64,000 nucleotides of DNA from contig NZ_JAEUAV010000001.1 of assembly GCF_019511605.1 (NCBI RefSeq), positions 248,001 through 312,000 of the forward strand, written 5' to 3'. Under the pieces are notes generated by a model. The model did not search any database, was not told where the DNA came from, and saw only the letters and a list, made by a program, of their open reading frames with translations. This document shows, piece by piece, positions 30,357 to 38,885 of the stretch (within the stretch, counting starts at the first letter, position 1; every line of letters begins with the position of its first letter). Both the position numbers and the translations under genes were made by a program. The DNA is from Paraburkholderia phenoliruptrix. Its GTDB lineage: Bacteria > Pseudomonadota > Gammaproteobacteria > Burkholderiales > Burkholderiaceae.

Positions 30357-30789
30357 TGCAGTCTCGTCCGCCGCCGTTCAAAGGCGGCTGCGGGCGAGCG
30401 CATAGCGGTGGAAGTGCTTCAATCCAGTCAGGAACGGCTATTCCACCGCCTCGCCTTCCTCGCCGACAGTCGCAGTGAATTAATTGCTTTCGGCGGTGAA
30501 AGACGAGCGGTAACCCAATAGAAAAGAATCTGAACGGCTTACGCGAGTCATTGGATCGCGTAGTCGATGAGCGCTCCTTTATCGATTTCCTGCATTCCGC
30601 GGAGGCGACGACCGGCGCGGCTGTACGCCCCAGTCCATGAACTCGCGCGGCCATCGACCTTGTATTAAACTTTGGCGGCGCGTTCGGTCGTCCCGCTCAA
30701 AGCTTGGTACATCGAAGGAGTTAGCTGCTAAACCTTTCTTCTATATCGCCGTTAACAAAAAGAAAGGTTTTTATGTTTGTATCGAGTGC
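30357..30789. other. Intergenic region, no gene supported
   Basis: About 430 bp between the HTH-GAF gene and the KdpD-like gene. The KdpD-like frame is open back to 30637, but the residues before 30790 are not family-like. A short frame at 30773 with an AAAGAAAGG upstream ends quickly. No hairpin terminator or RNA gene was recognised. Confidence 0.4.
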
Positions 30790-31590
30790 ATGGAAGTCAA
30801 AAATTCAAAACGGTGGGCGCCACGTGGCCGCAACAGGTGGATCGCCGCGGTAGCGGCACTCGTTGCCGCCGCAATCATCCGGGTGATCTTGCATCCGCTG
30901 CTCGGGCCGTTCATGCCCGGCAGTGCTTTTCTTATCGCCGCCGTGCTCGTCGAGTACTACTGCGGCCTCGCGCCCGCGTTATGCGTGATGCTGCTCGGGC
31001 TTTGCCTCGCCGATTATCTTTTCGTGCCGCCTTATGGTCACATCGACGTGATTGACGCGTCGGATCTGCATCTGCTGATCTCGTACCCTCTGATCACGAT
31101 TTTCGTCATTAGCCTCGTTGAACGTTTGCGACGCGCGCAGTATCGCGCCGAACTGCTCGCGGCCGTTGCGCAGTCGCGCTACGAGATGCTGCTGCGCCAT
31201 GACAACGAGCGGCTGATTGCCCGCCGCGCTACCGATGAAATGCATCGCATGCTGCGTCATATCGCTCAGTACAACCGCTCGCTGATCCTCATCAAGGCGC
31301 TCGATCCGGCCAACAGCTTGCCCCCAGGCAGCTTCGTGGCCGCGGCCGCCGCCGCAACACCCGATGCTCTCGTGGGCGACGCATCGTTGCACGCGGGCAT
31401 TGCCTATTGCGCGAAGCATACGCAAGTGCACGAGGAGGACCTCGCGCACGTGAGCGTCCATCTGACGCCGGGGCGTCACCGCATGCGTTTTCTCTCCGCT
31501 GCCCGCGACGACTGGCGGCCGGTTGAGTGCGCGTGCGACCGCTTCACCACGTCGTCCGGTGAATTTCTGGTTTTGCGCGCAGATGACTGA
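30790..31590 (+). CDS. KdpD-like DUF4118 membrane protein without kinase domain
   Basis: A 266-residue protein. After a basic N-terminus come three to four membrane helices matching the DUF4118 membrane sensor of KdpD (VLHPLLGPFMPGSAFLIAAVLVEY and LADYLFVPP style). A cytoplasmic helical part follows (RLRRAQYRAELLAAVAQSRYEML). HATPase motifs are absent. It therefore looks like a sensor fragment or membrane anchor, not a kinase. The next gene's ATG overlaps its stop by 8 nt. The start at 30790 is a guess because the ribosome binding site is weak. Confidence 0.72.
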   Translation: MEVKNSKRWAPRGRNRWIAAVAALVAAAIIRVILHPLLGPFMPGSAFLIAAVLVEYYCGLAPALCVMLLGLCLADYLFVPPYGHIDVIDASDLHLLISYPLITIFVISLVERLRRAQYRAELLAAVAQSRYEMLLRHDNERLIARRATDEMHRMLRHIAQYNRSLILIKALDPANSLPPGSFVAAAAAATPDALVGDASLHAGIAYCAKHTQVHEEDLAHVSVHLTPGRHRMRFLSAARDDWRPVECACDRFTTSSGEFLVLRADD

Positions 31591-32473
31591 CATGAACGCC
31601 ACACCATTTTCAAGCACTGACGGCAGCGATCACGTCGTGCTGTTGTTGCACGGCCTCTCGAGCTCGCCGCTCGAGCTGCGCTTTCTCGCACGACTGCTTG
31701 CCGACGAAGGCTTTGCCACCCATACGCCGGAATTGCCCGGCTACAGCGCTGGCACGGGACACCTGCCGATGGAGCAATGGATCGACGCGGCCATCGCGGA
31801 GTTCGACAAACTCGCCGCGCAGTATCAGCACGTCTCGATATGCGGCCTGTCGATGGGCGCGACGCTCGCGGCTGCCGTCGCGCACGAGCGGCCCGCCGCC
31901 CGCGCGCTGCTGCTGCTATCCATCACGCTGAACTACGACGGCTGGTCGCTTCCGTGGTATCGCTTCTTGCTGGACTACGCGTACTACACGCCGCTTCGCT
32001 CACGTTATCGCTATCGTGAACAGGAACCCTACGGGTTGCGCAACGAAGCGTTGCGCTCGAAGATCGCGCGAGCCATGCAGAAGAACGACATCAGCGAAGT
32101 CGGCCCTGCATTCATCGGCATGCCGGCGCTGCACGAAGCCGGCCGCCTCGCGGCATCGGTAAAGAAGAAGCTCAAGGGCATCGGAACCGATTGCCTGATT
32201 ATTCACGCTATCGACGACGAGACCTCGAGCCCGCATAACGCGCGCTTCGTGGGGACCAACATCGGCGCTTCGTTCTTGCGAACCATCTGGCTTGACGACT
32301 CTTATCACATGATCACTTCCGACAACGAGCGCGAAGTCGTGGCGCGCGAATGTGCGCTCTTTCTGCGCGAAAGCGTGGCCGCGACGGTGTCCAGCCATAA
32401 CCCGGCGCCGGTGGTTTCTCGAGCGCTTGCGCGCCGCCTGCGGCAACTGGCGACTGTGGCGAGAAAAGCATGA
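31583..32473 (+). CDS. Alpha/beta hydrolase, carboxylesterase-like
   Basis: A 296-residue serine hydrolase. HGLSSSPLELR forms the oxyanion region, GLSMG holds the nucleophilic Ser, and the acid and His are suggested by HAIDDETSS and DSYHMITSD. The pattern resembles Est30-type carboxylesterases and monoglyceride lipases. The substrate is unknown. Its start overlaps the KdpD-like gene by 8 nt and its stop overlaps the MipA-like gene as ATGA, so the three genes form a tight operon. The ATG at 31592 is an alternative start. Confidence 0.85.
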   Translation: MTDMNATPFSSTDGSDHVVLLLHGLSSSPLELRFLARLLADEGFATHTPELPGYSAGTGHLPMEQWIDAAIAEFDKLAAQYQHVSICGLSMGATLAAAVAHERPAARALLLLSITLNYDGWSLPWYRFLLDYAYYTPLRSRYRYREQEPYGLRNEALRSKIARAMQKNDISEVGPAFIGMPALHEAGRLAASVKKKLKGIGTDCLIIHAIDDETSSPHNARFVGTNIGASFLRTIWLDDSYHMITSDNEREVVARECALFLRESVAATVSSHNPAPVVSRALARRLRQLATVARKA

Positions 32474-33246
32474 AGCGCACGCCAATGCTCGCCGCAGTGT
32501 GCGGCTTCGCGCTGGTAGCTGTTGCCGGCGCGGCCCTCGCCGACGAACCGCAAGCAGCAAGCGACTGGAAAATATCGGTTGGGCCAGGCTTGTATGTGTT
32601 TCCGAAATATCCGGGCTCTTCGCAGATTCAGGTGCTGCCGTTTCCCGTTCAGGACATTTCGTGGAAGGACCGGTTCTTCTCCCAAGGTCCGGACGTGCTG
32701 GGCGTCAATGTGCTCGCGGGCGAGAACTACCATGCCGGGGCGTCGCTGAGTTTCGATTTTCAGTCGCGAAGCAGTTCGGACGATGCGCGGCTCAAAGGCT
32801 TGCCCGATGTGCACTACGGACCGAAGCTGCGGCTTTTCGCCGACTACACCTGGTGGGCCTTCACTGGCTCGGCCGCGGTGTACCGGGACATCGCCGGAAC
32901 CGGGCAAGGCCTGACCGCGATGGCGGACCTGTTCGTCTCCGCGCCGCTCGGCAAATTACTGCTGTCCGCAGGACCTGGCGTGACGTGGGCGAACGCGACG
33001 TACACGCAGACGTTTTTCGGCGTGAACGCTCAGGAAAGCGCAGCGTCGGGCCTGCCCCGGTACGCGACGCATTCAGGCTTACGCGACGTGCACTTCAACG
33101 TGAACGCGCTCTATAAATTCGATTCACACTGGTCGGCGAACGTTGCCGCTGTGATCGGGCGTTTGCAGAAGTCCGCTGCCGGTAGTCCGATCACAGAGCG
33201 GCGTCTCGATCTGAATGGCTTGGCTTCGGTCTTGTATCAGTTCTAG
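32470..33246 (+). CDS. MipA/OmpV-family outer membrane protein
   Basis: A 258-residue beta-barrel protein with a signal peptide ending near GAALA-DEP. The opening WKISVGPGLYVFPKYPGSSQ and closing LNGLASVLYQF, with a C-terminal Phe, fit MipA/OmpV scaffolding proteins of the outer membrane. Some family members link peptidoglycan synthesis to degradation, others are metal- or antibiotic-responsive porins. It is the last gene of the overlapping operon and faces catA tail to tail. Confidence 0.87.
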   Translation: MKRTPMLAAVCGFALVAVAGAALADEPQAASDWKISVGPGLYVFPKYPGSSQIQVLPFPVQDISWKDRFFSQGPDVLGVNVLAGENYHAGASLSFDFQSRSSSDDARLKGLPDVHYGPKLRLFADYTWWAFTGSAAVYRDIAGTGQGLTAMADLFVSAPLGKLLLSAGPGVTWANATYTQTFFGVNAQESAASGLPRYATHSGLRDVHFNVNALYKFDSHWSANVAAVIGRLQKSAAGSPITERRLDLNGLASVLYQF

Positions 33247-33411
33247 CGCGCCGCTCGTTAGTGCTCGGCCTGCCAGCGCAGCACGGGGTGCGTCGCACGC
33301 GCAGGCATCGTCGACGCCCCGTGGCTGCTGCAGTCGGGAAATTTGCCACGCGCAAGCAGTGCTGAACTCCATCAATGAAGCGGCAGCATTCGCACGCCGC
33401 CGCCTCCCACC

Positions 33412-34347
33412 TCAAACCGCAACCGACGCGCGCAGACGATTGACGACCTGATTGTCCCTGCCCTTGACGAACCCCGTCAGTGCAATATCGAACTCGATTT
33501 CCTTATACGCATCCGCCTTCAGCCCGAGCGCCGCACCGCCTGTCTTCTCGACCACGTGCGGTATGAGATCTTCGCGCGTGGCGTACGCAAAGTCATCCCA
33601 GATCAGCGGATCGCCTTCTATGTTGATCTGCGTGGTCAGCTTGCGCAGACCGTTGGCGGTCGCGAAGAAATGCACATGCGCCGGGCGGTTGCCATGCCGG
33701 GCCAGCATGTTGAGCAACTGTTGTGTCGCGCCGTGCGGCGGGCACCCGTAGCCCACCGGCATGAGCGTGCGGAACTCATACGTTCCGTCTTCGCCCGTGC
33801 GAACCGCGCCGCGCAGGTTGAACTCGCTTTGTGCGCCGGTAGGATCGAAGTGCGAGTAAAAGCCCTTCGAATTGGCATGCCAGCATTCGACAACCGCGCC
33901 CGCAACCGGCTTGCCGTCCGGTCCCCTCACCGTGCCGCGAATCACGAGCGGGCCGGCGTCTGCGTCGGCGTCAAGGTCGATTTTCGACATGCGATCGCGC
34001 ACCGGTGCGCCTTCCACATACAGAGGCCCCTCAATGGTTCGCGGCGTGCCGCCCTCTATTTCAGCCTGCCTGTCCGCGGCATCCATGCGGATGTCCAGGT
34101 ACTTTTCAAGTCCAAGCCCAGCGGCGAGTAAAGCAGCCTCCCCGTCCTGACCGAGCTTGTTGAAGTAATTGACACCGGCCCAGATCTCATCGGGCGTCAT
34201 GTCGAGATCTTCAATGGCCTTGAACAAATCGCTCAGCAAGCGCTGCGTAATCTCTTTTGCTCGCGCATTGCCGCTGTCGCTGCCAATGTTCGAGGCGGCC
34301 TTGAGCAAGTCCTGCACTTCCTGGGTTGCAAACACTTTGACGCTCAT
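33412..34347 (-). CDS. catA: Catechol 1,2-dioxygenase
   Basis: An intradiol dioxygenase of 311 residues that opens catechol to cis,cis-muconate. The Fe(III) ligands are visible as Tyr in GPLYVEGAP, Tyr in MPVGYG, and two His in RPAHVHFF. The N-terminal helical dimerisation domain is present and length is normal. GGAGA lies 8 nt before the ATG. It is the last gene of catB-catC-catA. The iac genes upstream would supply catechol. Confidence 0.97.
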   Translation of the reverse strand: MSVKVFATQEVQDLLKAASNIGSDSGNARAKEITQRLLSDLFKAIEDLDMTPDEIWAGVNYFNKLGQDGEAALLAAGLGLEKYLDIRMDAADRQAEIEGGTPRTIEGPLYVEGAPVRDRMSKIDLDADADAGPLVIRGTVRGPDGKPVAGAVVECWHANSKGFYSHFDPTGAQSEFNLRGAVRTGEDGTYEFRTLMPVGYGCPPHGATQQLLNMLARHGNRPAHVHFFATANGLRKLTTQINIEGDPLIWDDFAYATREDLIPHVVEKTGGAALGLKADAYKEIEFDIALTGFVKGRDNQVVNRLRASVAV

Positions 34348-34391
34348 GGTTTCTGTCTCCGTCTGTATTGGGGGTTATTCAAGGCTCGCAT

Positions 34392-34682
34392 TCACATGTC
34401 GCCATCGCGAATGGACGACGCGTGGCGGCACAACGGCGTCACCGAAATCTTCATGTACGCAAAGAGAGGCAACCCAACGAGAATGTCGTGCAGTTGCGCA
34501 TTGCTCTCGACGTCGAAGATGCTGTAGTTAGCGTATTCGCCCGCGACGCGCCAGATATGACGCCACTTGCCGCTCTTCTGAAGCTCCTGCGCATAGGCTT
34601 TCTCCCGCGATCTGATTTCGTCGGCGATATGAGCCGGCATATCGGGCGGGAGGTTGACATCCATTCGGACGTGAAAAAGCAT
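34392..34682 (-). CDS. catC: Muconolactone delta-isomerase
   Basis: A 96-residue protein of the usual CatC length that converts muconolactone to beta-ketoadipate enol-lactone. MLFHVRMDVNLPPDMP is the standard N-terminus, and WRVAGEYANYSIFDVES is a conserved core. AGGAGG lies 6 nt before the ATG. It sits 20 bp after catB and 44 bp before catA. Confidence 0.96.
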   Translation of the reverse strand: MLFHVRMDVNLPPDMPAHIADEIRSREKAYAQELQKSGKWRHIWRVAGEYANYSIFDVESNAQLHDILVGLPLFAYMKISVTPLCRHASSIRDGDM

Positions 34683-34702
34683 CGTCGGCCTCCTGATTGT
34701 TT

Positions 34703-35839
34703 TTAACGGGTGACTTTCTTCAGGCCATCGCGCGTAAAGCGTTTGACCATTTCTTCGTCGAGTTCTATGCCGAGACCCGGGCCCTTGGGTACCGTCAATT
34801 CGAACTCGCTGTAGTCGAGCGGTCGCGTCAGGATCTGTTCTGTGATCAGCAAAGGCCCGAATAGCTCGGTTCCCCATTGCAGATTCGCAAAGCTGGCAAA
34901 AAGATGTGCCGATGCAACGGTGCTGACCGCGCCTTCGAGCATCGTGCCGCCGTACAGTTCGATACCCGCCGCGTCTGCAATCGCCGCCACGCGCTGAGCC
35001 GCGAACAGGCCGCCGCTCTGTTCGATCTTGATCGCGAAGACATCGGCGCCATTGCTTTTCGCGATTTCGAATGCGCTTTCTGGGCCTTGCAGGATTTCAT
35101 CGGCCATCAAGGCGATTGGAAAACGCCGTGTCAGGCGGGCAAGCGCCGCGGCAGACGCCACGGGTTGCTCGACCAGTTCGCAACCTGCATCGGCGAGCGC
35201 GGCAATGGCCCACGCTGCCTGCGTTTCGCTCCACGCCATGTTCACGTCGACGCGCACCGCGCCCCGATCGCCAAGCTCACGCTTGATCTGTGCAACGTGC
35301 GCGATATCGACCCGGGGTTCCCTCGCACCGATCTTCAGCTTGAATACCTTGTGCCGGCGCATGTCCAGCATGCGCTCCGCTTCTGCGATGTCCTTCGCGG
35401 TATCGCCCGACGCGAGTGTCCACGCAACCGGCAAACGCTCGCGCCTGATCCCGCCAAGCAACTCACTCAGCGGAACGCCGAGGCGCTTGCCGTGTGCATC
35501 GAGCAAGGCCGTTTCAAGCGCGCTCTTTGCAAAGTGATTCACCTTGACCAGCTTGCCGAGATGCGCCATCAACTCCTGAACGCGCGTTGCGTCCCTGCCG
35601 AGCGCGGCCGGCCCAAGATACGCGTCGATCGCGAGTTTCATCGACTCGGGGCTTTCGGGGCCATACGCCATGCCTGCGATGGTCGTGCCTTCGCCTATGC
35701 CGAACACCCCATCGCTGCAAAACACCTTCACCAGCATGAGGGTCTGCCCATTCATGGTGGCGACAGAGAGCTTGTGAGGGCGAATGGTGGGTAGATCGAC
35801 AAGAGAGGTTTCGATGCGTTCGATCGTCGCTGTAGTCAT
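34703..35839 (-). CDS. catB: Muconate cycloisomerase
   Basis: A 378-residue enolase-superfamily enzyme that lactonises cis,cis-muconate to muconolactone. Catalytic and metal residues are visible: KLKIGA with the K-x-K pair, Asp in VDVNMAW, Glu in LVEQPV, Asp in MADEIL and Lys in FAIKIEQSGG. The ATG at 35839 starts the family-like N-terminus (TIERIETSLVDLPTIRPHKL). No catR-like gene is directly divergent, which is unusual. A LysR-type site lies 71 bp upstream. Confidence 0.96.
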   Translation of the reverse strand: MTTATIERIETSLVDLPTIRPHKLSVATMNGQTLMLVKVFCSDGVFGIGEGTTIAGMAYGPESPESMKLAIDAYLGPAALGRDATRVQELMAHLGKLVKVNHFAKSALETALLDAHGKRLGVPLSELLGGIRRERLPVAWTLASGDTAKDIAEAERMLDMRRHKVFKLKIGAREPRVDIAHVAQIKRELGDRGAVRVDVNMAWSETQAAWAIAALADAGCELVEQPVASAAALARLTRRFPIALMADEILQGPESAFEIAKSNGADVFAIKIEQSGGLFAAQRVAAIADAAGIELYGGTMLEGAVSTVASAHLFASFANLQWGTELFGPLLITEQILTRPLDYSEFELTVPKGPGLGIELDEEMVKRFTRDGLKKVTR

Positions 35840-35909
35840 GAGGAATCGAGTGATTGAGTTCCTAGCCGTGGCTTGGGCTGTGGACTCCAAGGTAGAGAAC
35901 GCTGAAAGA

Positions 35910-35926
35910 TTGGTCAAATAGATCAA
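35910..35926 (-). promoter_or_regulatory. LysR-type operator candidate upstream of catB
   Basis: TTGGTCAAATAGATCAA is a 17-bp imperfect palindrome with TTG-N11-CAA ends, which fits the T-N11-A rule of LysR regulators. On the minus strand it extends to two direct ATTTGAYC copies 10 bp apart. Its near edge is 71 bp before the catB start. Confidence 0.6.
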
Positions 35927-35985
35927 ATGTGCGTCGCTGCATCTATCTCACTGATAAAGCACCATTGCTCCGCGCAAACAGAAAA

Positions 35986-36014
35986 GCCCTGCAAACGCAG
36001 GGCGTTTGCAGGGC
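35986..36014 (-). terminator. Perfect 13-bp hairpin upstream of catB, terminator-like on minus strand
   Basis: Arms GCCCTGCAAACGC and GCGTTTGCAGGGC are perfect, with a 3-nt loop. On the minus strand the stem is followed by TTTTCTGTTT. No minus-strand gene lies upstream, so it either insulates catB or acts as an attenuator if transcription starts beyond it. Confidence 0.6.
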
Positions 36015-36282
36015 CGACGCGATCGACTTCGCAGATCAGAAGTTGCCGGCTCGCATCACCGCGCAAATCAGCCAGAAGCAGGAGGTCCGATAAGCGCGAC
36101 AAATACGAGGGTTTTCACCCGGGGCTCATGCAGGCAATTCATATCCGGCATTTTTGGCCCGAATTTGACCGGCTTTTTCGCGGCTCATATTGTTCGGGCC
36201 ATGTCATGACGATGTCGATTCAACGCGCCCCGCTGCTCAGTTTCATCGATGCGGGAATACCCTCCTTCATGCTCTGAACGCC
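36015..36282. other. Divergent cat/iac control region
   Basis: Between catB and the first transporter gene lie about 440 bp that hold the LysR-like site, the perfect hairpin and one more ATTTGACC copy at 36163-36170. No gene is seen. Promoters for both directions must be in this stretch. Confidence 0.5.
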
Positions 36283-37641
36283 ATGAACCCTGACGCAGTG
36301 AATCCCAACCTGAGTGCACCGCCCATTTCCGCGAGGCCAGTGTCTCGCAACCAGAGCGGCCTGCGCCGCGCGGTCACCACCGCCGTGCTCGGGCAGATCC
36401 TCGAGTGGTATGACTTTTTTCTTTACGGCACCGCGGCGGCGCTCGTCTTCGGCAAGCTCTTCTTTCCGGTCGGAAGCGATCCGCTGACGGGCACCATCGC
36501 TGCATTCGGCGGCTTTACCGTCGGCTTTATCGCGCGGCCCATCGGCGGCGTGCTGTGCGGGCATATCGGCGACCGCTATGGCCGCAAGACGGTGATGATG
36601 CTCACGCTGCTCACCATGGGCTGCGCCACCGTGCTGATGGGCGTGCTGCCCACGTACCAGCAGATCGGCATCGCGGCGCCAGTCATGCTCGTGCTGCTGC
36701 GCATTCTTCAGGGGCTCGCTGCAGGCGGCGAATGGAGCGGCAGCATCCTGCTCATCCACGAAAACGCGCCGCAGTCGAGGCGCGGCGCACTCGCCGCCTG
36801 GAGCCCGTGCGGCGCGGCGCTTGGTTTCGTGTTGTCGACGGGCGCTTTCCTGCTCGCGCAAAATCTGCCGCCCGCGGCTTTCCAGAGCTGGGGCTGGCGT
36901 GTGCCGTTTCTCGGCAGCGCCGCGCTCGTCATACTCGGCTTGTGGATGCGCCGCTCTGTGGGCGAAAGCGCGGCATTCGCCGAAGTGAAAGCGACACGTC
37001 ACGAGAGCCGCATGCCGGTGATCGAAGTGCTCAAGCAATGCCCGCGCGAGGTACTCACGGTATTTGGCCTGCGCTTCGGCGAAGGCGCGGCCTCATACAT
37101 CTTCTTCGCATTCTCGATCGCCTATGCGCAGTTTCTCGGCATCAAGTCGAGCTGGGTTCTCAGCGGATTGACCATCTCGATGCTGCTGATGATTCCGGTC
37201 TCGCTGTTCTTCGGCCACGTCACGGACAAGGTTGGACGCAAGCCGGTGTATCTCGCCGGCGCGATTGCAATCGTGCTGGTTGCGTGGCCGTACTTCGCGC
37301 TTCTCGGCTCAGGCGAGTACTGGAAGGTTCTGGCCGCGCTGATTCTCGCCAACAGCATCACGCTCGGTATTCTCGAAGGCGCGCAGCCCGCATTCATCAG
37401 CGAGATGTTGCCGGTGCATCTGCGGTTCTCGGGACTCGGCATTGGCCGCGAGGTGTCGTCGGTGCTCGGCGGCGGTCTGTCTCCGATGATCGCCACCGCG
37501 CTGCTCGCCCACTATCGCAGCGCCGCGCCGGTCGCCATCTATCTCGGCGTACTCGGGCTCATTACCGTCATTGCCACTTTGCTGGCACGCGAAACGTTTC
37601 CACGAGCCATGCGCGCCACTGCGCGTCAGCGGGCCGAATGA
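36283..37641 (+). CDS. MHS-family MFS transporter, probable aromatic acid importer
   Basis: A 452-residue proton symporter of the metabolite:H+ symporter family. Signatures are EWYDFFLYGTAAALVFGKLFFP in helix 1 and GHIGDRYGRKTVMM in loop 2-3. It belongs to the same family as ProP, KgtP and shikimate carriers. Position at the head of the iac-linked genes suggests indole-3-acetate or a related acid as substrate (inference). Its stop overlaps an ATG of the next enzyme. The ATG at 36283 begins 22 residues before the Pro/Arg-rich lead-in to helix 1; the ribosome binding site is weak. Confidence 0.88.
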   Translation: MNPDAVNPNLSAPPISARPVSRNQSGLRRAVTTAVLGQILEWYDFFLYGTAAALVFGKLFFPVGSDPLTGTIAAFGGFTVGFIARPIGGVLCGHIGDRYGRKTVMMLTLLTMGCATVLMGVLPTYQQIGIAAPVMLVLLRILQGLAAGGEWSGSILLIHENAPQSRRGALAAWSPCGAALGFVLSTGAFLLAQNLPPAAFQSWGWRVPFLGSAALVILGLWMRRSVGESAAFAEVKATRHESRMPVIEVLKQCPREVLTVFGLRFGEGAASYIFFAFSIAYAQFLGIKSSWVLSGLTISMLLMIPVSLFFGHVTDKVGRKPVYLAGAIAIVLVAWPYFALLGSGEYWKVLAALILANSITLGILEGAQPAFISEMLPVHLRFSGLGIGREVSSVLGGGLSPMIATALLAHYRSAAPVAIYLGVLGLITVIATLLARETFPRAMRATARQRAE

Positions 37642-37676
37642 CCACGACACACCCTTTGAATCGTGAGGTACCACAC

Positions 37677-38870
37677 ATGCAAGAAGCCACTCAAACTGCT
37701 TCCATCGTCGCTTCGCAGAACGATTATCCCGAGTACGCCGGACCTTTGTCGCTCGATACGCTGATCGATGAAGTAGAGCGCCGCCGCGACGAGTTCGATG
37801 CGATATCGCACGTGCCGCGCGACATGGTCGGCAAGATGAAGCGCGCAGGGATCTTCCGCGCCAGCACGCCAAAACGTTTCGGTGGTGACGCGCTGCCGCC
37901 GCCGCGTTTCCTGGAGATTCTCGAGCGCATTGCCATCGCGGACGGATCAACCGCATGGGTCGCGGCGTTCGGCTCAGCGAACACCTATCTGGCGGCGTTG
38001 CCGTTGGAAACGCAGGCGCGCATCTATGCGTCGGGCCCGGACCAGGTGTTCGCGGGCGGCCTCTATCCGCTACAAACTGCGCAGCGCGCGCCGGGCGGCT
38101 TTCTCGTGTCGGGGCAGTGGCGCTTTGCGAGCGGCTGCAAGGGCGCTGACTGGATCGGCGTAGGCATTGGCGGAGCGCCTGCGAGCGAGGCTGGCAAAGA
38201 TGCGGGCAAGCCCTTTACCGCGGTATTTCCGGCGAGCGAGGTGGAGATCGTCGAGAACTGGAACGTGGTCGGCATGCAGGGCACTGGTAGCCACGATTTA
38301 CGTCTGCACGACAAGTTCGTCGGCGAGCAATGGACCTTTGTTCGCGGCGGCACGGCGGTGATCGACGAGCCGCTGTATCGCTATCCCGCCGTTGCGTATC
38401 AGGCGCAGGTGCACGCAGCGGTGAACGTGGGGCTCGCCCGCGCGGCGCTCGACCTGCTCGCAAGCATGTCCGGCGTGACGAAGACCACCACCGGCGCGCC
38501 GCGTCTTGCCGATCGTGCGTACTATCGCTCGGGTCTCGCCCAGGCCGAAGCGCAGTTGCGCAGCGCGCGGGCGTTCTTCTTCGAATCGGCCGAAGCGTCG
38601 TGGCGCACGGTAGTCGCGGGCGACCCGGTCCTGCCCGCGCAAGCGAATCTGCTGCGCCTGTCGGCCACGCATGCGGCCCACACTTGCGCCGACATCGTCA
38701 TGCAGGCATACAAGATGGCCGGCATCGGCGCGATCTACCGCGAAAGCCGCATGCAACGGCTGGTGCGCGATTCGATCGTGGTGACGCAGCACGCGTTCCT
38801 CGGGGAAGGCACCTACGACGCTTCGGGCGCTGTATTCGTCGGCATTCCGCCTGTAACGCCTTACCCCTGA
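37677..38870 (+). CDS. IacA-like flavin-dependent monooxygenase (acyl-CoA dehydrogenase fold), first copy
   Basis: A 397-residue flavoprotein of the group D hydroxylase type (relatives HsaA, HpaB-like C2 and IacA) that uses reduced flavin from a separate reductase. Conserved stretches are SHVPRDMVGKMKRAGIFRAS, RFGGDALPPPRF and WRFASGCKGADWIGVGIG. It is clearly related to the copy at 46638-47795, with long identical blocks. GAGG lies 8 nt before the chosen ATG; an ATG at 37638 overlaps the transporter stop and would add 13 residues. Its natural substrate may be another indole acid or an IAA intermediate. Confidence 0.85.
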   Translation: MQEATQTASIVASQNDYPEYAGPLSLDTLIDEVERRRDEFDAISHVPRDMVGKMKRAGIFRASTPKRFGGDALPPPRFLEILERIAIADGSTAWVAAFGSANTYLAALPLETQARIYASGPDQVFAGGLYPLQTAQRAPGGFLVSGQWRFASGCKGADWIGVGIGGAPASEAGKDAGKPFTAVFPASEVEIVENWNVVGMQGTGSHDLRLHDKFVGEQWTFVRGGTAVIDEPLYRYPAVAYQAQVHAAVNVGLARAALDLLASMSGVTKTTTGAPRLADRAYYRSGLAQAEAQLRSARAFFFESAEASWRTVVAGDPVLPAQANLLRLSATHAAHTCADIVMQAYKMAGIGAIYRESRMQRLVRDSIVVTQHAFLGEGTYDASGAVFVGIPPVTPYP

Positions 38871-38885
38871 GCGAGGTTCGAAGAC

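Noticed and set aside
30289..30654. Minus-strand 121-codon frame
   Set aside because: It overlaps the end of the HTH-GAF gene, has no ribosome site and no recognisable features.
36555..38870. 771-codon frame that would fuse a long Arg/His-rich stretch to the IacA-like enzyme
   Set aside because: The first 360 codons overlap the transporter gene in another frame and are not protein-like; the enzyme starts at 37677 (or 37638).
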